From Cryptomeria japonica (lineage: Eukaryota; Streptophyta; Pinopsida; Cupressales; Cupressaceae): a stretch of DNA of 64,000 nt. The position numbers and the translations under genes were made by a program. Location of the stretch: contig NC_081412.1 in the NCBI RefSeq assembly GCF_030272615.1, positions 546,104,202 to 546,168,201 of the forward strand, read 5' to 3'. Positions 22,100 to 34,107 of the stretch are shown in pieces; the stretch's first letter is position 1; each line of letters starts with the position of its first letter. The notes under the pieces were generated by a model. It ran no database searches and had not been told where the DNA came from. It saw only the letters and a program-made list of their open reading frames with translations.

Positions 22100-22690
22100 C
22101 ATTCATTTCTCAGCTCAGATGCAAGCACATGGACCATTTGGACACGAGCGTTGGCTTGTTTTTGTTAGAGTTGTGTTCGGTGTGATTGGGATCAGTGCGA
22201 GTCTAGTGAGTGGGTTGATACGTGGGTTACCCAATATCTAACTCCTTTATCTCAAACAATATCCTTGTTAAATGATGACATGGAATGTTCACTTGAGTAT
22301 GACCGTTTATCAGATCTTGTACAGCTAGGACATGTTTTTGCAGTTGTTGCACCACAAGGGAATGAAGAGAGATCAGAATATTGGTTGGCATGATGTGTAC
22401 AAGGAAAAAAAAAGCTAACACAACCAGTGATAGAGTTCAGTTGTTGTTGTGGGAACTTGGTTGCTAACATACATGATTAGAAAGAATGGCATACCTGCAT
22501 TTGAAGAATATGAGAGACACAAAACCATTATAATGTATTCACACCTTATTATAGTTACAAATGTCAAGTTGTTGAAGCATCAAGCAAAACCAAAGACCAA
22601 AGAGCTATGGACAGTGACTACTACTGATCATGAAGCAATACTGGATACTCTTAGGCAAAGAGATGACCCTTCAGGCATACTTGAGTAGTA
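22100..22690 (+). pseudogene. C-terminal part of the split transposase
   Basis: Immediately after the AGATG duplication the reading gives HSFLSSDASTWTIWTRALACFC, then CVRCDWDQCESSEWVDTWV and VQLGHVFAVVAPQGNEERSEYW (about 22180-22390), and an open segment at 22449-22688 (EEYERHKTIIMYSHLIIVTNVKLL). Cys pairs (CVRCDWDQC) and the AVVAPQGNE...EYWLA block look like a C-terminal domain. The frame is interrupted by stops and a shift near 22400. Possible further short exons follow acceptor-like AG sites near 22802 and 23215, with a donor-like GGTACAT near 23264. Joining to the 13.8-16.15 kb part is inferred from the insertion boundaries. Confidence 0.5.
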
Positions 22691-23953
22691 GGTCTTTAAT
22701 GGTGCCTTGTTTTTTTTATCATGCATTTAATTTCAAACAATGATCATTAAACCTTAATGTTCAAGTTTTTTACATGTATATTAAGGATGTGTTCAAAATG
22801 CAGGTCTATTGATGAACATTTTTTTTGGTAACATAGTTTTTGCATGCACATAGCGGGTACACTTGATATAATTGGAAGGGGCGTATTTTTGCAACATGAC
22901 TTATTATCATGCATTTGATGAGATTTACAATTTTTTTTATTAGACAACACTATTTGATAATTTTTGATGATTTAATTAAATTGCAAAACCTTTATGCTCA
23001 TGTAGGTCTTTTTTGATGATATACAACAGTATCACATTATGATGTTTGCATCAACATAGTGGGTTCTATTGATATAATTCAAAGGGATGTATTTTTATGC
23101 TATATAATCCCACCTTTTCATTTATTATCATGCATTTCAGTTGAAGTGATTATCATAAAGCCTTTATGTTCATCCATGCATTTTATGTGTAGACTAACAA
23201 TTCTTAAAAATACAGGTTCATGCTAGATCATTCGTCGTTGACAAGACCCTCTCTTGGTGATGGTACATATTCCTTTGTGCATTAATGAGATTAAATTTTG
23301 TGAATAAACACTAAGTCAAGTGAATGTATTTCTATTTAGAAATGATCATATCTACCATCGTCTTCAACCATGTAGATAAATGCAGTGAGAAGGGCTTTAA
23401 TCAACATGTGTCTTTCTTCAAAGTTATGGTTGTATACTTTGCAAAGAAACTAGTAAGTTTCGTAATTATACAATCTTGTATGTCTTAAAAACGTTTCAAA
23501 TGATCTATTTATAATTTGACAAAATAATTTGTATTAAGTGATATAATTTGTTTCTTGTAGCACATTCATTCTGCATTAAAAGGTTACTTATTTTGGTCTT
23601 CATTTATATGTAGGCATTGTTGTACGTAAGATTTTCTCTTAGGACATGAGGATGTCTGATGCAGATGAAGTGAGATGTTGTATTTGTATATGGATGTGAA
23701 TTGATGTAACTTTTTTATGATGATATACAATGTCTATGAGCAAATTGGTTTAGTTATATTGATGATATACAATAAATTTGTACATGAGTACATTGGTGTA
23801 GTTGTGTTGATAATGAAAAAAAATCACATTTGCATATCCCTTCATGGATGTCACATGAAAGTGTAATGGTAATTATGTGTATACAATACATGGAAATATT
23901 GATGATCATTATGTGTCTACAGTGTAATGCTTGTTTATCTATATTTTTCATTG
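22691..23953. other. Intron- or UTR-like AT-rich region after the transposase
   Basis: AT-rich DNA with T-runs and recurring TATCATGCATTT and GATGATATACAA phrases. Apart from the possible small exon near 23216-23264 I see no coding sequence. It is probably introns and 3' untranslated sequence of the transposase gene. Confidence 0.35.
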
Positions 23954-25330
23954 AATGAGAGTGACGATTTTTTTGCTAACTTTGCAAAAAATGATGCCCT
24001 AATAAAACCATAGGGAAAATTGAAAATCCGAGATAGGATTTTGTAGGGACCCCTCTTGTGGACCCATAGGTTCAAACGGATCATTCACAGGTGCCTCGGA
24101 TTTTGAGTTAGGGCACGTCAAAGTTTGACAATTTTTAGCATTTAGGGCGCTCAAGGGATGACACTGGTAGGGTATGACCCTGAGTGTTAGACCAAGTGGG
24201 GAGCCAAAATAGGAGCATGCATAGAGTAATAATGCCTAATTGGACATGTTGGAGCAAATGGTGTGTTATCACGATGAGTAGAACGATAAATTGGCCATAG
24301 GACAACATTCGATTGAATGAGATTGACAATTTTTTTGCCAACCGAAAAAATGTTGCCCTAATAAAACCTAAGAGAAACATGAAAAAAAGAGATAGGCTTT
24401 TTTAGGGACCCCTCTCGTGGATCTGTAGGTTCAAACAGATTGTTCACAGGTGCCACATATTTCGAGTTAGGGCCCATCAAATTTTGACAATTTTTAGCAC
24501 CTACGGTGCTCAAGGGACGACGTCGGTAGGGTATGACCCCGAGCGTTCGACCAGGTGGGGGGGAAAAATAGGAGCATGCATAGGGTAATAATGCCTAGCT
24601 AGACATATCAGAGCTGATGGTTCATTATCAGGATGAGCAGAATGAGAAATTGGCCACGCGACAACATTCGATTGAATGAGACTGATGTTTTTTTGGCAAT
24701 CAAAAAAATGCTGCCCTAATAAAACCGTAGGGAAACTTGAAAAATAGAGAAAGGCTTTTTTAGAGACCCCTCTCATGGACTCGTAGGTTCAAACAAATCA
24801 TTCACAAGTACCACGGATTTCGAGTTAGGGCCCGTCAAAGTTTAACAATTTTTAGCACTTAGGGTGCTCAAGGGACAACACCAGTAGGGTATGACCCAAG
24901 CGTTCGACCAAATGGAGGGGAAAAATAGGAGCATGCATAGGGTAATAATTCCTAACTGGACATGTCGGAGCTGACGGTTCATTATCACGATGAGCAGAAC
25001 GAGAAATTAGCCACACGACAACATTTGATTGAATGAGACTGACGATTTTTTCATCAACCAAAAAAATGCTTCCCTAATAAACCATAGGGAAAATTGAAAA
25101 ACTGAGATAAAATTTTATAGATATTCCTCTCGTGGACCCATAGGTTCAAATGGATTGTTCACAGGTGCCACGAATTCTGAGTTAGGTCCCGTCAAAGTTT
25201 GATAATTTTTTAGCACTTAGGGTCCTCAAGGGATTGTTCGCAGGTGCTAGTAGGGTATGACCCTGAGCCTTTGACCAAGTGGGGGGCCAAAATAGGAGAA
25301 TGCATAGGGTTATAATGAATTATATTAGGT
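23954..25330. repeat. 358-bp tandem repeat, about 3.8 copies
   Basis: Copies begin TGAATGAGA(C/T/G)TGA at 23954, 24316, 24674 and 25031, giving periods of 362, 358 and 357 bp. The last copy is shortened and has an internal rearrangement near 25230 (GATTGTTCGCAGGTGC repeated). The minus-strand open frames in each copy (24135-24380, 24510-24776, 24852-25061) are translations of the same repeat and are not taken as genes. It separates the two convergent genes of the DNA element. Confidence 0.9.
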
Positions 25331-25490
25331 ATTGTTCATTAAATGAATTCTATTGTATTGTTCAAAATGAATTGTATTGTTCACGAATTGTATTGTTCAT
25401 TAAATGAATTGTATTGTTTATTATACATACAACACTTACGATGAAATGAAATGAATTGTATTGTTCATTAAATAACCATTATTAACCATT
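25331..25490. repeat. Short minisatellite GAATTGTATTGTTCATTAAAT
   Basis: About five to six degenerate copies of a roughly 21-bp AT-rich unit, next to the 358-bp array. No gene here. Confidence 0.75.
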
Positions 25491-25742
25491 GTTAAATAAT
25501 TGGAATGAAGATTAAAGATTTCCATGATAACACCATGCACAGATGAGCAACAATTTATATGATCAAATATCAACTTCTGTATATATGAAAATGTCAAATG
25601 ATTACAAATGTATGTCCATACACAAATATGGCATAAATGCCAACTCAAACAAAATGTATGTATATATACGTAAATGTATGTCCATATACAAAATATACAT
25701 GCCAACTAGACATGTAAGCATCCCAAAACTATCCATAACATC

Positions 25743-27669
25743 CTAAGCTACTGATGGATCATCAAAATCGATCCTCTTCGCAACACTGCTCGACTCTAAA
25801 GGATCTTGCACAAGAAAAAACAAACCATGATTAATATCAGTTATATTATATAACTCACATTCGAAAAGTTAACATAAAAATGAACTATAATTGAACTATT
25901 CTTGTTTACCTCATCTCCACATTTTCTCTTCAGCTTTGTAGGACTCTTGATGTATGTCTTCGATAGAGGAGGTATGTTTTCAATATTTTCATACACAACC
26001 TACATATGTTCACAAACATGACATTAATACAAGTTATCATATAATTGTCACTGATAATAACAAATTATATCTACTAAACACAAAATAAAATAAACACACA
26101 TGTACTCGAGGCATCTCTTATTCTTCTTCATCTTCAGGTATACTGAGTGTAGTCAACAAGGATGTGAAGCCAAGAATTCTCTATACATATACACAACAAG
26201 TATATGAAGCTATCAATCTATATCTGGACGTGTATAATCACTCTGTTATTTAAACTATTCATTCAATCATATTTGCATTCAATTACCTTTCCCTTGTCTC
26301 CAACTGCACTACCAGATCCTAAATCACACTACCCCGCACTCGTGTTGCTTGTGCCCTACAAGAGTAAAATAAGATATACATGCAAGTTACTACATAATCT
26401 AATTAATACCAATATAAATGATGAGCATGTATGTACAATAAAATACAAACGACTAGGTGCAATAATATATGTACCATCAAGCTATCAAGGCCAAATGAAA
26501 TGGTCATCAAGGTGCCCTCCTAAATCTGTGTCAACTTCTCCTCAATCATCAACTATTAAATAGACCATGTAAATAAAAATTAGTACTTAATATTATCTAG
26601 ATTATAAATATTCATTTAAAATATAGAATGAACTGTGAAAATACAAATCTTACCACTACATCATCAATGTATGATGATGGTGCCTCCTCGCCTCTATCAT
26701 GCGAGGACTCCCTAGAGTATCCTCCAGTCTGTGTCATAACATCTGGTGCATTGTGCATCTCATGCACCTCATAAGTTGAACTGTCTGTAGGAGGATCAAC
26801 AGGATGTCCAACTGGACCCAAGCATACGTGCCCACTCATGACACAACTATGGGGCACATAAATGTGTAGATCCGAGGATGACGTGTCAGCGCCACTAGAT
26901 GCACTGCTACCATCAAAAGTAGGTTGTGCTAGTGACCCAGCCCGAGAAACCAAAAGGCTACTCAAAGAGTGAATAACTGATATGGTCCATGATGCCGCCT
27001 CACAAATGACATATGGATGTTGCATTGGAGGTGGGGGATCAACAAGAGGAGGGGGGACTTATGGGCCTTGGACTACTCTGACTCCCCCAGGTCTATTTTG
27101 GGGCATACCTAAACCTACACACTGGAAAGGTTGGATGTCAAAGTAGTTCACATGTTTTCCTAAAACAAACTCAACATACAATTTTTTTATGAAGTAGAAG
27201 GGGACATCAAGATTGTTGTTGTGTGGTTTGTCGAAAACCATCCACAAACGATCCCAAATTTTTTTCACAATACCATCATTTGTGCACCATTTAATAGAAA
27301 GTTTTGTTTTTTGGGGGTCTACGGGTTGACCAATGTGGGGATTCACAAACAATGAGGCGATATTGGCTTTGGATATCTCGAGATCCTTGATCTCCTTATA
27401 GGAAAAGCCATCCGCATATTGTTCCCTCATAGAATCTTGCCACAAAAGGGTGGCTTTGTGCTCCTCAATCATGGTTTCCATACTCTTTATGATCGACGTG
27501 AAAGGACCAAACATTGGGTTTAGGCAAGGGATCCTACGATATACATCTACAATCCCCCTCAATTCATTCAAATTTTGTGCAATTAAATCCTAAATTGAAG
27601 GGGGTTTGGCAAAGGAGGGTTTGGTTGTTGTGGTTGTGGTTGATCAATATTTTCACTGTTATCCCCCAT
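25743..27669 (-). pseudogene. Second gene of the DNA element: multi-exon, unknown function
   Basis: It starts at ATG 27669 (MGDNSENIDQPQPQQP). Exon 1 runs to 26654 and holds a proline/glutamine-rich head and a conserved-looking core (NELRGIVDVYRRIPCLNPMF; KLSIKWCTNDGIVKKIWDRL; KKLYVEFVLGKHVNYFDIQP), then a Ser-rich tail. Introns with GT...AG borders separate small exons at 26475-26552 (78 nt), 26287-26355 (69), 26106-26180 (75), 25910-25999 (90) and a last exon ending near 25743. All are in phase 0. The exon before the last encodes the basic stretch SPTKLKRKCGDE, a possible nuclear signal. Damage is slight: one frameshift near 27600 plus TAG, TAA or TGA codons in several exons. No known domain is recognised. 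Convergent to the transposase, it may be the accessory or DNA-binding protein of the element. Confidence 0.5.
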
Positions 27670-28276
27670 TTTTAACCTAATTGAATGTAAAAAATTGAAT
27701 TTAGTTAACAATTTTAAACAATTTTGTATTTGATTTAAAAAAACCTAGTTTTCATGAAAAAACATATTTTCAATGAAAAAACAAATAAACATTAAAAAAA
27801 TTACAAAAATTGAATGAAAATGATTGAAAACAATAAAAATCTTACCTTTCAATGTATTTTTTAGCAATTTTTGGGCTCAAAACCTGATATCGGATTCCCA
27901 AAAATCACACAACCCATGGGTTAAAAATAACTCAAGGGCTGTCATAGTTGAAATATATTGTATCCGATTTTTATATTTAAATTATTTTAAAATAACATTA
28001 TATTATATAATATAATAATATATTATATATTATAATATATAATATAATATAATAATATTTTATATAATACGTATTATATAATATATAATAATATATTATA
28101 TTATATATATTATATAATATATGTATATATATAATATATATAATACGTATTATATAATATATTATATTATATTATATTATATATTATATAATATACAATA
28201 TATTATTATATTATATAATTATATAATATATTATTACATTATATATAATATATAATATAATAATATATTATATATA
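27670..28276. other. Upstream region of the second gene and left half of the TA-rich tract
   Basis: Promoter-side DNA of the minus-strand gene. It includes TATCGGATTCC (27889) and GTATCCGATTTTT (27960), relics of the element's palindrome. From about 27990 there is a (TA)-rich tract. The order palindrome relic, TTTAAATTA, TA tract is also seen, inverted, at 41703-41909, so a LINE appears to have inserted into or beside one TA tract. Confidence 0.5.
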
Positions 28277-28571
28277 AGAGGAAAAGATGGGAGGAGGCTC
28301 GAATTTCCTCAGGGTTCAGAACAGGTTTCCAAGGAATGGAAGATGGCAGCAAGATGATAGTGTAATATGGCAGGACGGGGCAAGGCCTCAAACCAAGGCT
28401 GCAGGGAATAGTAGATGGTAGCAAGGTTTCAGTGTCCCCCACCAGGCTCACCAAGGACAGCCAAAGGATGCCCCTTGTTTCAGGCAATATTCAAAATTTG
28501 ACATGAACCCCTTCGCCAAAATATTCATGGACAAACCTTTTATCAAACTGGTTTCAGATTTACCCTCAGGA

Positions 28572-28867
28572 TGTTGTTAAATATGGATCAAAGAATAATG
28601 ACAACAATTTTGGAAGACTGATTGTCGTGAGTTATTGATCATCTCCATCATTGAATCCAGTTTAAATACAACAGGAAAGGTTGCCTATGTAGGGACATGT
28701 CCATATGTGGCAGTTGCCACAGATGGACATATCCCTACGTAGGCAACCATTCATAACAATTAGTTTGTTTATGTTTAATTTCCAAAATGTATGCTCTGTT
28801 AATATATCACTCTCTAGATAATAACTGATTTACCATTAGTTAGATTCATGAGGGCTATATCTTAACA
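28572..28867 (-). repeat. 3' LTR of the minus-strand copia element
   Basis: On the + strand it begins TGTTGTTAAATATGG and ends TATATCTTAACA. A polypurine tract (minus strand AAGAGGGAG) adjoins at 28868-28876. It includes a 70-nt hairpin at 28679-28748 with 33-bp arms, 30 of 33 paired, and a 4-nt loop. Confidence 0.9.
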
Positions 28868-29274
28868 CTCCCTCTTAGCAAGAGTGGATCTAAGTAATTT
28901 TCTTGGGAGCATATTCTGTCATGACTTCCGACACAATTTGGGACAACATTTAATATAGTCTTGTCATGACAATAAACTCAATATCATGATATCCGACTCA
29001 GTCTGGGACAATCACTTAAGAAGTCAATCATGAGATGATCACATACTTTAGGATCAAGATATCCGGCACAGTCTGGGACAACAAATTAATGTAGTCAATC
29101 TTGACACTTGGTCAACTATTGTCAAGATCGTCACCTTGAAATAGTAACCTTAAACATAAGAAGATCCTCATCTTCTTGAACACAGTTAGAATATTGCAAT
29201 ATACATTTTATTTATTTATTCATGAACAAATTACACATGGTAGAAATTTCATCCTAATAATCTCAATTATAATC

Positions 29275-32200
29275 TAGTCATACCAAGTTTACTTCTGAAG
29301 TATTCTATCTTCAATCTTGCAAGTGGCTTGGTGAAGATATCAGCATTTTGTTCTTCAGTACTGATGTACGCTAGTTTTATGACGTTTTGATCTACCATAT
29401 CTCTTATGTAGTGATAAGGGATCTCAATATGTTTGGATCAATTGTGAAAAACTGGATTTACTGAGAGCTTGATACAGCTCTGATTATCACAGTGAATTAT
29501 TGTTGAATTTAGAGTTTTTCCAAATAATCCAAATAATAACTTTCTTAGCCATACCGCTTCATGAGCTCCCATGGAGGCTGCCATATATTCTACTTTGGTG
29601 GAGCTTTGTGCAACTACTGACTATTTTCTACTGAACCAAGATATCATAGCAGAACCAAGACTGAAGCAACACCCTGTAGTACTTTTACGGTCAGTGGTAC
29701 TTCCGGCCCAGTCAGAATTAGAATATCCTTCAAGTTGAATGTCAACATTTTCATACTTTAAGCCAAGTCCGATTGCGCCTCATAAATATCTTAGAATGTG
29801 TTTAGCAGCCATTAGATGTATCTTCTTAGGTTCACACATGAAGTGACTTAATACATTTGTAGCATAGCAGATATCAGGATGAGTATTTACCAAATACATG
29901 AGTGAACCGATGATTTGTCTGTAGAGTGTGGGATCTGTAGTTTCTAAATCTTCTGCCTCAATTTTTAGCTTGTGCAAATTAGTTTCCATTGGTGTAACTA
30001 ATGGCTTACACTCCATCATTCCAAATCTAGTTAGAATATCTGTGGTGTACTTTCCTTGATTTAGGAAGATGTAGTTTTTCTTCTGCCATACTTCTAATCC
30101 CATAAAATAATGTAGAAGCCCTAGATCCTTCATATCGAATTCTGCTGCCAAATCTTGCTTACATTTCTCAATGAGATTATCCTCTCCTGTTATCAAAAGA
30201 TCATCCATGTAAAGGACTAATATAATCATATTGCCATTTGAAGCCTTGAAGTAGATGTTGGGATCTGCTAGGTTCTTGGAGTACCCTAGTTTGGAGAGAT
30301 AGTTGTCTATCCTTGCATACTAGGCCCTAGGTGCTTGTTTTAACCCATAGAGAGCTTTCTTTAGTTTACAAACATAGCAATTTTTATCATGTATGGTGAA
30401 TCCTTCTGGTTGTTCTATATATACTTCTTCTTCAATTGAACCATTTAGGAAGGCAGTCTTTACATCCATTTGGTGAATTTTTCATCCTTTGGATGTTGCA
30501 ATTGCAATGATTGTTCTTACTGACGTATACCGGGCAACTAGGGTAAATGTCTCTTCATAATCAATTCCTACTTTCTAAGAGAATCCCTTGGCCACAAAGC
30601 GAGCTTTATGTTTTTCAATGTTGCCATCAGATGCATATTTGATCTTGAATAACCACTTGGATGAGACAACTGATTTGTCTTTTGGTCTAGGAACTATATC
30701 CCAAACATCATTCTTTAGTATAGATTGATATTCTTCAACCATAGCATCTTTCCAAGCCTGTTTTGATAAGGCTTCTCTGACATTTGTTGGTTTAGAATTT
30801 GTGAGTTCAGTTAGAAGTGCAGCATAACATTTTAGAGTTCTTGTTCTCTTATTTTATTTGGAAATTTCATTTGGTTCTACATTATTCTCTTCAATCATTT
30901 TCCTTGCCCATAGAGGTCTTTTCTTGTTATTAAGTGTTTCAATATTTTCATCAACAAGAGGTTCAGAAGCTCTTATGATGTCCTCCCTCTCAGTGTCTGA
31001 AGGTTTGGAATTTTCTATGATATTCTCTCTCTCAATCTCAGTTATGTGATCTTCTTCTTCTTTAGTAATGTTATCATCCTCAGGTTCTTTGAGTGTAGTG
31101 TTTTCTTCAAACTTTACATCTCTACTTATCTCAACAAATTTTTTCCCTAGAATGTAAATGCGATATCCTTTAGTGTTTTCACTATAGCCAATGAAGATAC
31201 CTCTTTTTCTGGATGGTTCTAGTTTTGTCCTCTTTTCTTTAGGAACATGTATATATACGGGACAACCAAATATCCTTAAATGACTTAAGTCTGGTTTGTT
31301 CCCTATAAAAGCTTCTTTAGGAGTTATGTTTTCTAGAACTGAGTGCGGACATCTTTTTGAATGTAGACTGTTGTATTTGAAGCTTCTGCCCATAATGAAG
31401 TGTGTAAGTTTTGGTCATGCATCATGGCTTTTGCTACTTCAATTATGGTTCTATTCTTTCTTTCTGCTACTCCATTCTATTGTGGATTATATGGTATAGT
31501 ATACTCCCTCTTAATCCCAACAGAATTACAAAAGTATTTGAAGTTGTCAAATGTATATTCTCCCCCATTGTCGGATCTTAACACCTTAATTTTCTTCCCT
31601 GACTGGTTTTCTACTAGTGCCTTGAATTATTTGAACTTAGATAGTACTTCATTTGAGTCTTTGCACTTTAGAAAATATATCCATGTTTTTCGAGAGTAGT
31701 CATCAACAAAGATTATGTAGTAGAAGGATCCAGTTAGGGATGGTGTTGACATGGGACCGCATAGGTCTGAGTGAATTAGTTCTAAAATAACTTTTGATTT
31801 GTGCTCGCTTGAGGGAAAAGAAACTTTCACATTCTTTCCCAAGGCACATCCTTTGCAAATGCCTATGTGTTCAGATTTTAGTTGGGGCAGTCCTAAAGTA
31901 ATCTTCTTTATGTTGGATAGAGCACTATATCTTAGGTGTCCTAATCTTTTGTGCCATAATTCATTATTATTTGAAACTTCAAGATTTAGTGCTTCCTTTT
32001 GATCATTGCATAGTTTGTATAGGCTACCATCTCTTGAACCTACTGTTATGGCATTTTTGATATTTGTATTTTTAGGCCAGAGTAGAACTTTATCTTCATT
32101 GAAGGTAACCCGATATCCTTGATCAGCTAGGCCTGAGATTGAGACTAGATTTCTTTTTTATTCCAAGTACAAACAAAACATCCTTTAATTGTAGAGATAC

Positions 32201-32515
32201 TCCATTTCTTAGTTTGATAGTACAGGTCCCAATTCCTTTCACAAGATATATGGAGTTATCTCCAATAGTAACCTCTTCACTTGAGTGCCCGTTAAGTGTT
32301 TCAAACTGATTTCTAAATCCAGTTATATGCCTTGATGCTCCACTGTCTACGATCCAAGTGTTTTTATTTGTATTTATTTTGCTTGATAGGGCTAAGAAGA
32401 AAAGTGAGTTTTCTCCTTTGACTTCAGCTAGACTAGCTTGTGTTTTCTTCCTTTCTGGACAATTCCTGTGAGTGTGCCCATATTTGTCACATTTGTAACA
32501 CTGAATTTTAGACAT
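29275..32515 (-). pseudogene. pol: Copia nucleocapsid-protease-integrase-RT-RNase H, with stops
   Basis: In order on the minus strand: zinc knuckle CYKCDKYGHTHRNC (about 32500), protease DSGASRHIT (about 32345), GAG-pre-integrase LWHKRLGHLR with CKGC, integrase core (VDDYSRKTWIYF; SDNGGEY; NGVAERKNRT), integrase tail (LRIFGCPVYIHVPK), reverse transcriptase ([30 protein letters not shown] at about 30200), RNase H (SDSDWAGSTTDRKS, DIFTKPLARLKIEYF, ending near 29275). The active-site Asp of protease and the YMDD-type box are intact. The frame is broken by single TAG, TAA or TGA codons, such as those after KGFS and before RLDN-type blocks, and by a frameshift near the protease-integrase junction. 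Confidence 0.85.
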
Positions 32516-32641
32516 ATCTCTTTTCTGATGGTTTTTATTTCCTCTCTTCCATTTGGAGAACTTTTTCTTTTTGTTGAAGGTATTTGTATTAAGTGCTTGG
32601 ATTTCTCCTTCTTTATTTGCCCCTAATCCTCTTGAGATTAG

Positions 32642-33199
32642 TCAAGATTCCTCTTGAATGCACTCATTCTTAAGTTGTTCAAATTTGGGTAAGGGGGGTG
32701 TTCTACTAATACATTGAATGTAGGATTCCCATGAAATTGGTAATCCTCTTAGGGCTATGAGAGAGATTTCTTGATCATCTACCTCATTTCCAATAGTTTG
32801 TAATTGGTCTTTTACTTCAGATATCCTTGAAAAGTATGTAGATATTGTATCATCTTTATTCATCTTTATGTTTAAAAGTTGTTGTTTCAAGGTTAACATT
32901 CTGCTCGCATTGTTAACTTCATATGTATTTTTAATGGTTTTAAATACTTCATATGCTTTAGGTAGTTTGGATATAGATGGAAGAATATGATCTTTGACTG
33001 AGTCAATAATTATTTTCTTTGCTTTATTATTATGCCTTTTCCAGGTAGATTTCTCTGGTTCATCATTTGGCATGTCTAGATTTTCTTCTATGTAAGACTC
33101 TAATTCTAGTTCTTCAAGAATGGCAATGATTCGTATCTTCCAGGAAATGAAGTTGGAGGCTCCTTCGAGTCTATCTTCCACTCTCATATTACTTGACAT
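32642..33199 (-). CDS. gag: Copia gag (capsid part)
   Basis: Starts at MSSNMRVEDRLEG (ATG about 33199; an upstream in-frame ATG at 33235 is less likely). It contains the copia gag hallmarks FISWKIRIIAILEELELESY, the STYFSRISEVKDQL segment and LRGLPISWESY, in about 185 codons without a stop. It ends at EES followed by TAG, and the nucleocapsid part continues in the next open segment. Family role: virus-like particle shell in the cytoplasm. Confidence 0.85.
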   Translation of the reverse strand: MSSNMRVEDRLEGASNFISWKIRIIAILEELELESYIEENLDMPNDEPEKSTWKRHNNKAKKIIIDSVKDHILPSISKLPKAYEVFKTIKNTYEVNNASRMLTLKQQLLNIKMNKDDTISTYFSRISEVKDQLQTIGNEVDDQEISLIALRGLPISWESYIQCISRTPPLPKFEQLKNECIQEES

Positions 33200-33320
33200 T
33201 TTTAATATTTTCTTAGTCGGATATATCCTCTGCATATATAGCCTCTGCGTTGATTTGTTATTTACTTCTGATAAATGCTTATGAGTAATATGGTTGTCTA
33301 ATTTATTCTCTTAATATGCT

Positions 33321-33333
33321 GGCTCTGATACCA
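33321..33333 (-). promoter_or_regulatory. tRNA-iMet primer binding site of the copia element
   Basis: Minus strand TGGTATCAGAGCC immediately after the 5' LTR. This is the usual initiator-methionine primer site of plant copia elements, and it sets the orientation. Confidence 0.9.
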
Positions 33334-33629
33334 TGTTGTTAAATATGGATCGAAGAATAATGACAGCGATTCTGGAAGACTTATTGTCGTGAGTTATTGA
33401 TCATCTCCATCATTGAATCTGGTTTAAATACAAGAGGAAAGGTTGCCTACGTAGGGACATGTCCATACATGGTAGTTGCCACATATGGACATGTCCCTAC
33501 GAAGGCAACCATTCATAACAATTAGTTTGCTTATGTTTAATTTCCAAACTATATGCTCTGTTAATATATCACTCTCTAGATAATAACCAATTTACCATTA
33601 GTTAGATTCATGAGGGCTATATCTTAACA
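33334..33629 (-). repeat. 5' LTR of the minus-strand copia element
   Basis: It matches the other LTR end to end with about 20 substitutions and no length change. It carries the same hairpin at 33441-33510. The primer site abuts it on the left. Confidence 0.9.
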
Positions 33630-33634
33630 TAGGA

Positions 33635-34107
33635 AACCAATGGCTTAACCACTTTGCATGTCTACAAGATCAACCAAATATCCTTGATACTTTTTTCAAT
33701 AGTCCTCTTGCTCATCTGGTCCACTCATTTCATTCCCATCCCTATAAAGCAGATGGTAATCCTCAGAATCATTTGAAATCCAACACTTGCATCTAGGGAG
33801 CATCTCTCAATCATTGGGATCATAAGATCCTCAAGGGACACCCAAGCCACTATCCACCTTCATTCGGGCGGGAAAAAAATTTCAAAATCCATTTGGGGGG
33901 GAAAAAAAATTCAAAATTCATTTGGGCAGGAAAAAAAATTCATAATCCTGTCAAAAAGCCCCCATTTCCGAATTCATTCTAAACAAAACACGATAAGAAA
34001 CAACTAATTTTTGACATCTGTGAAGCATCTCCTTCTGCCCCTCATCAACCTTCTTTTAAGTCTCGCCTTGCTAACAGGAAGACGGGAGCAGACTAACAAG
34101 GAGATCA
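33635..34107 (+). other. LINE 5' untranslated remainder
   Basis: Non-coding, C/T-rich, with three ATTTGGG(C/G)GGG(A)n-like repeats at about 33865-33945 (repeated GGGAAAAAAA-TTCA units). No gene seen. Confidence 0.4.

Larger units (their letters stand above)
28572..33629 (-). mobile_element. Ty1/copia retrotransposon, complete length, decayed
   Basis: Two 296-bp LTRs (28572-28867 and 33334-33629) enclose gag and pol on the minus strand. The target duplication is CAGGA (28567-28571) and TAGGA (33630-33634), one change apart. About 20 differences between the LTRs by eye (around 7%) point to an old insertion. Gag, zinc knuckle, protease, integrase, reverse transcriptase and RNase H are present in copia order (integrase before reverse transcriptase). 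It sits inside the LINE 5' region. Confidence 0.9.

Noticed and set aside
24135-25061. Three similar minus-strand small proteins
   Set aside because: They are the same frame of the 358-bp tandem repeat translated three times.
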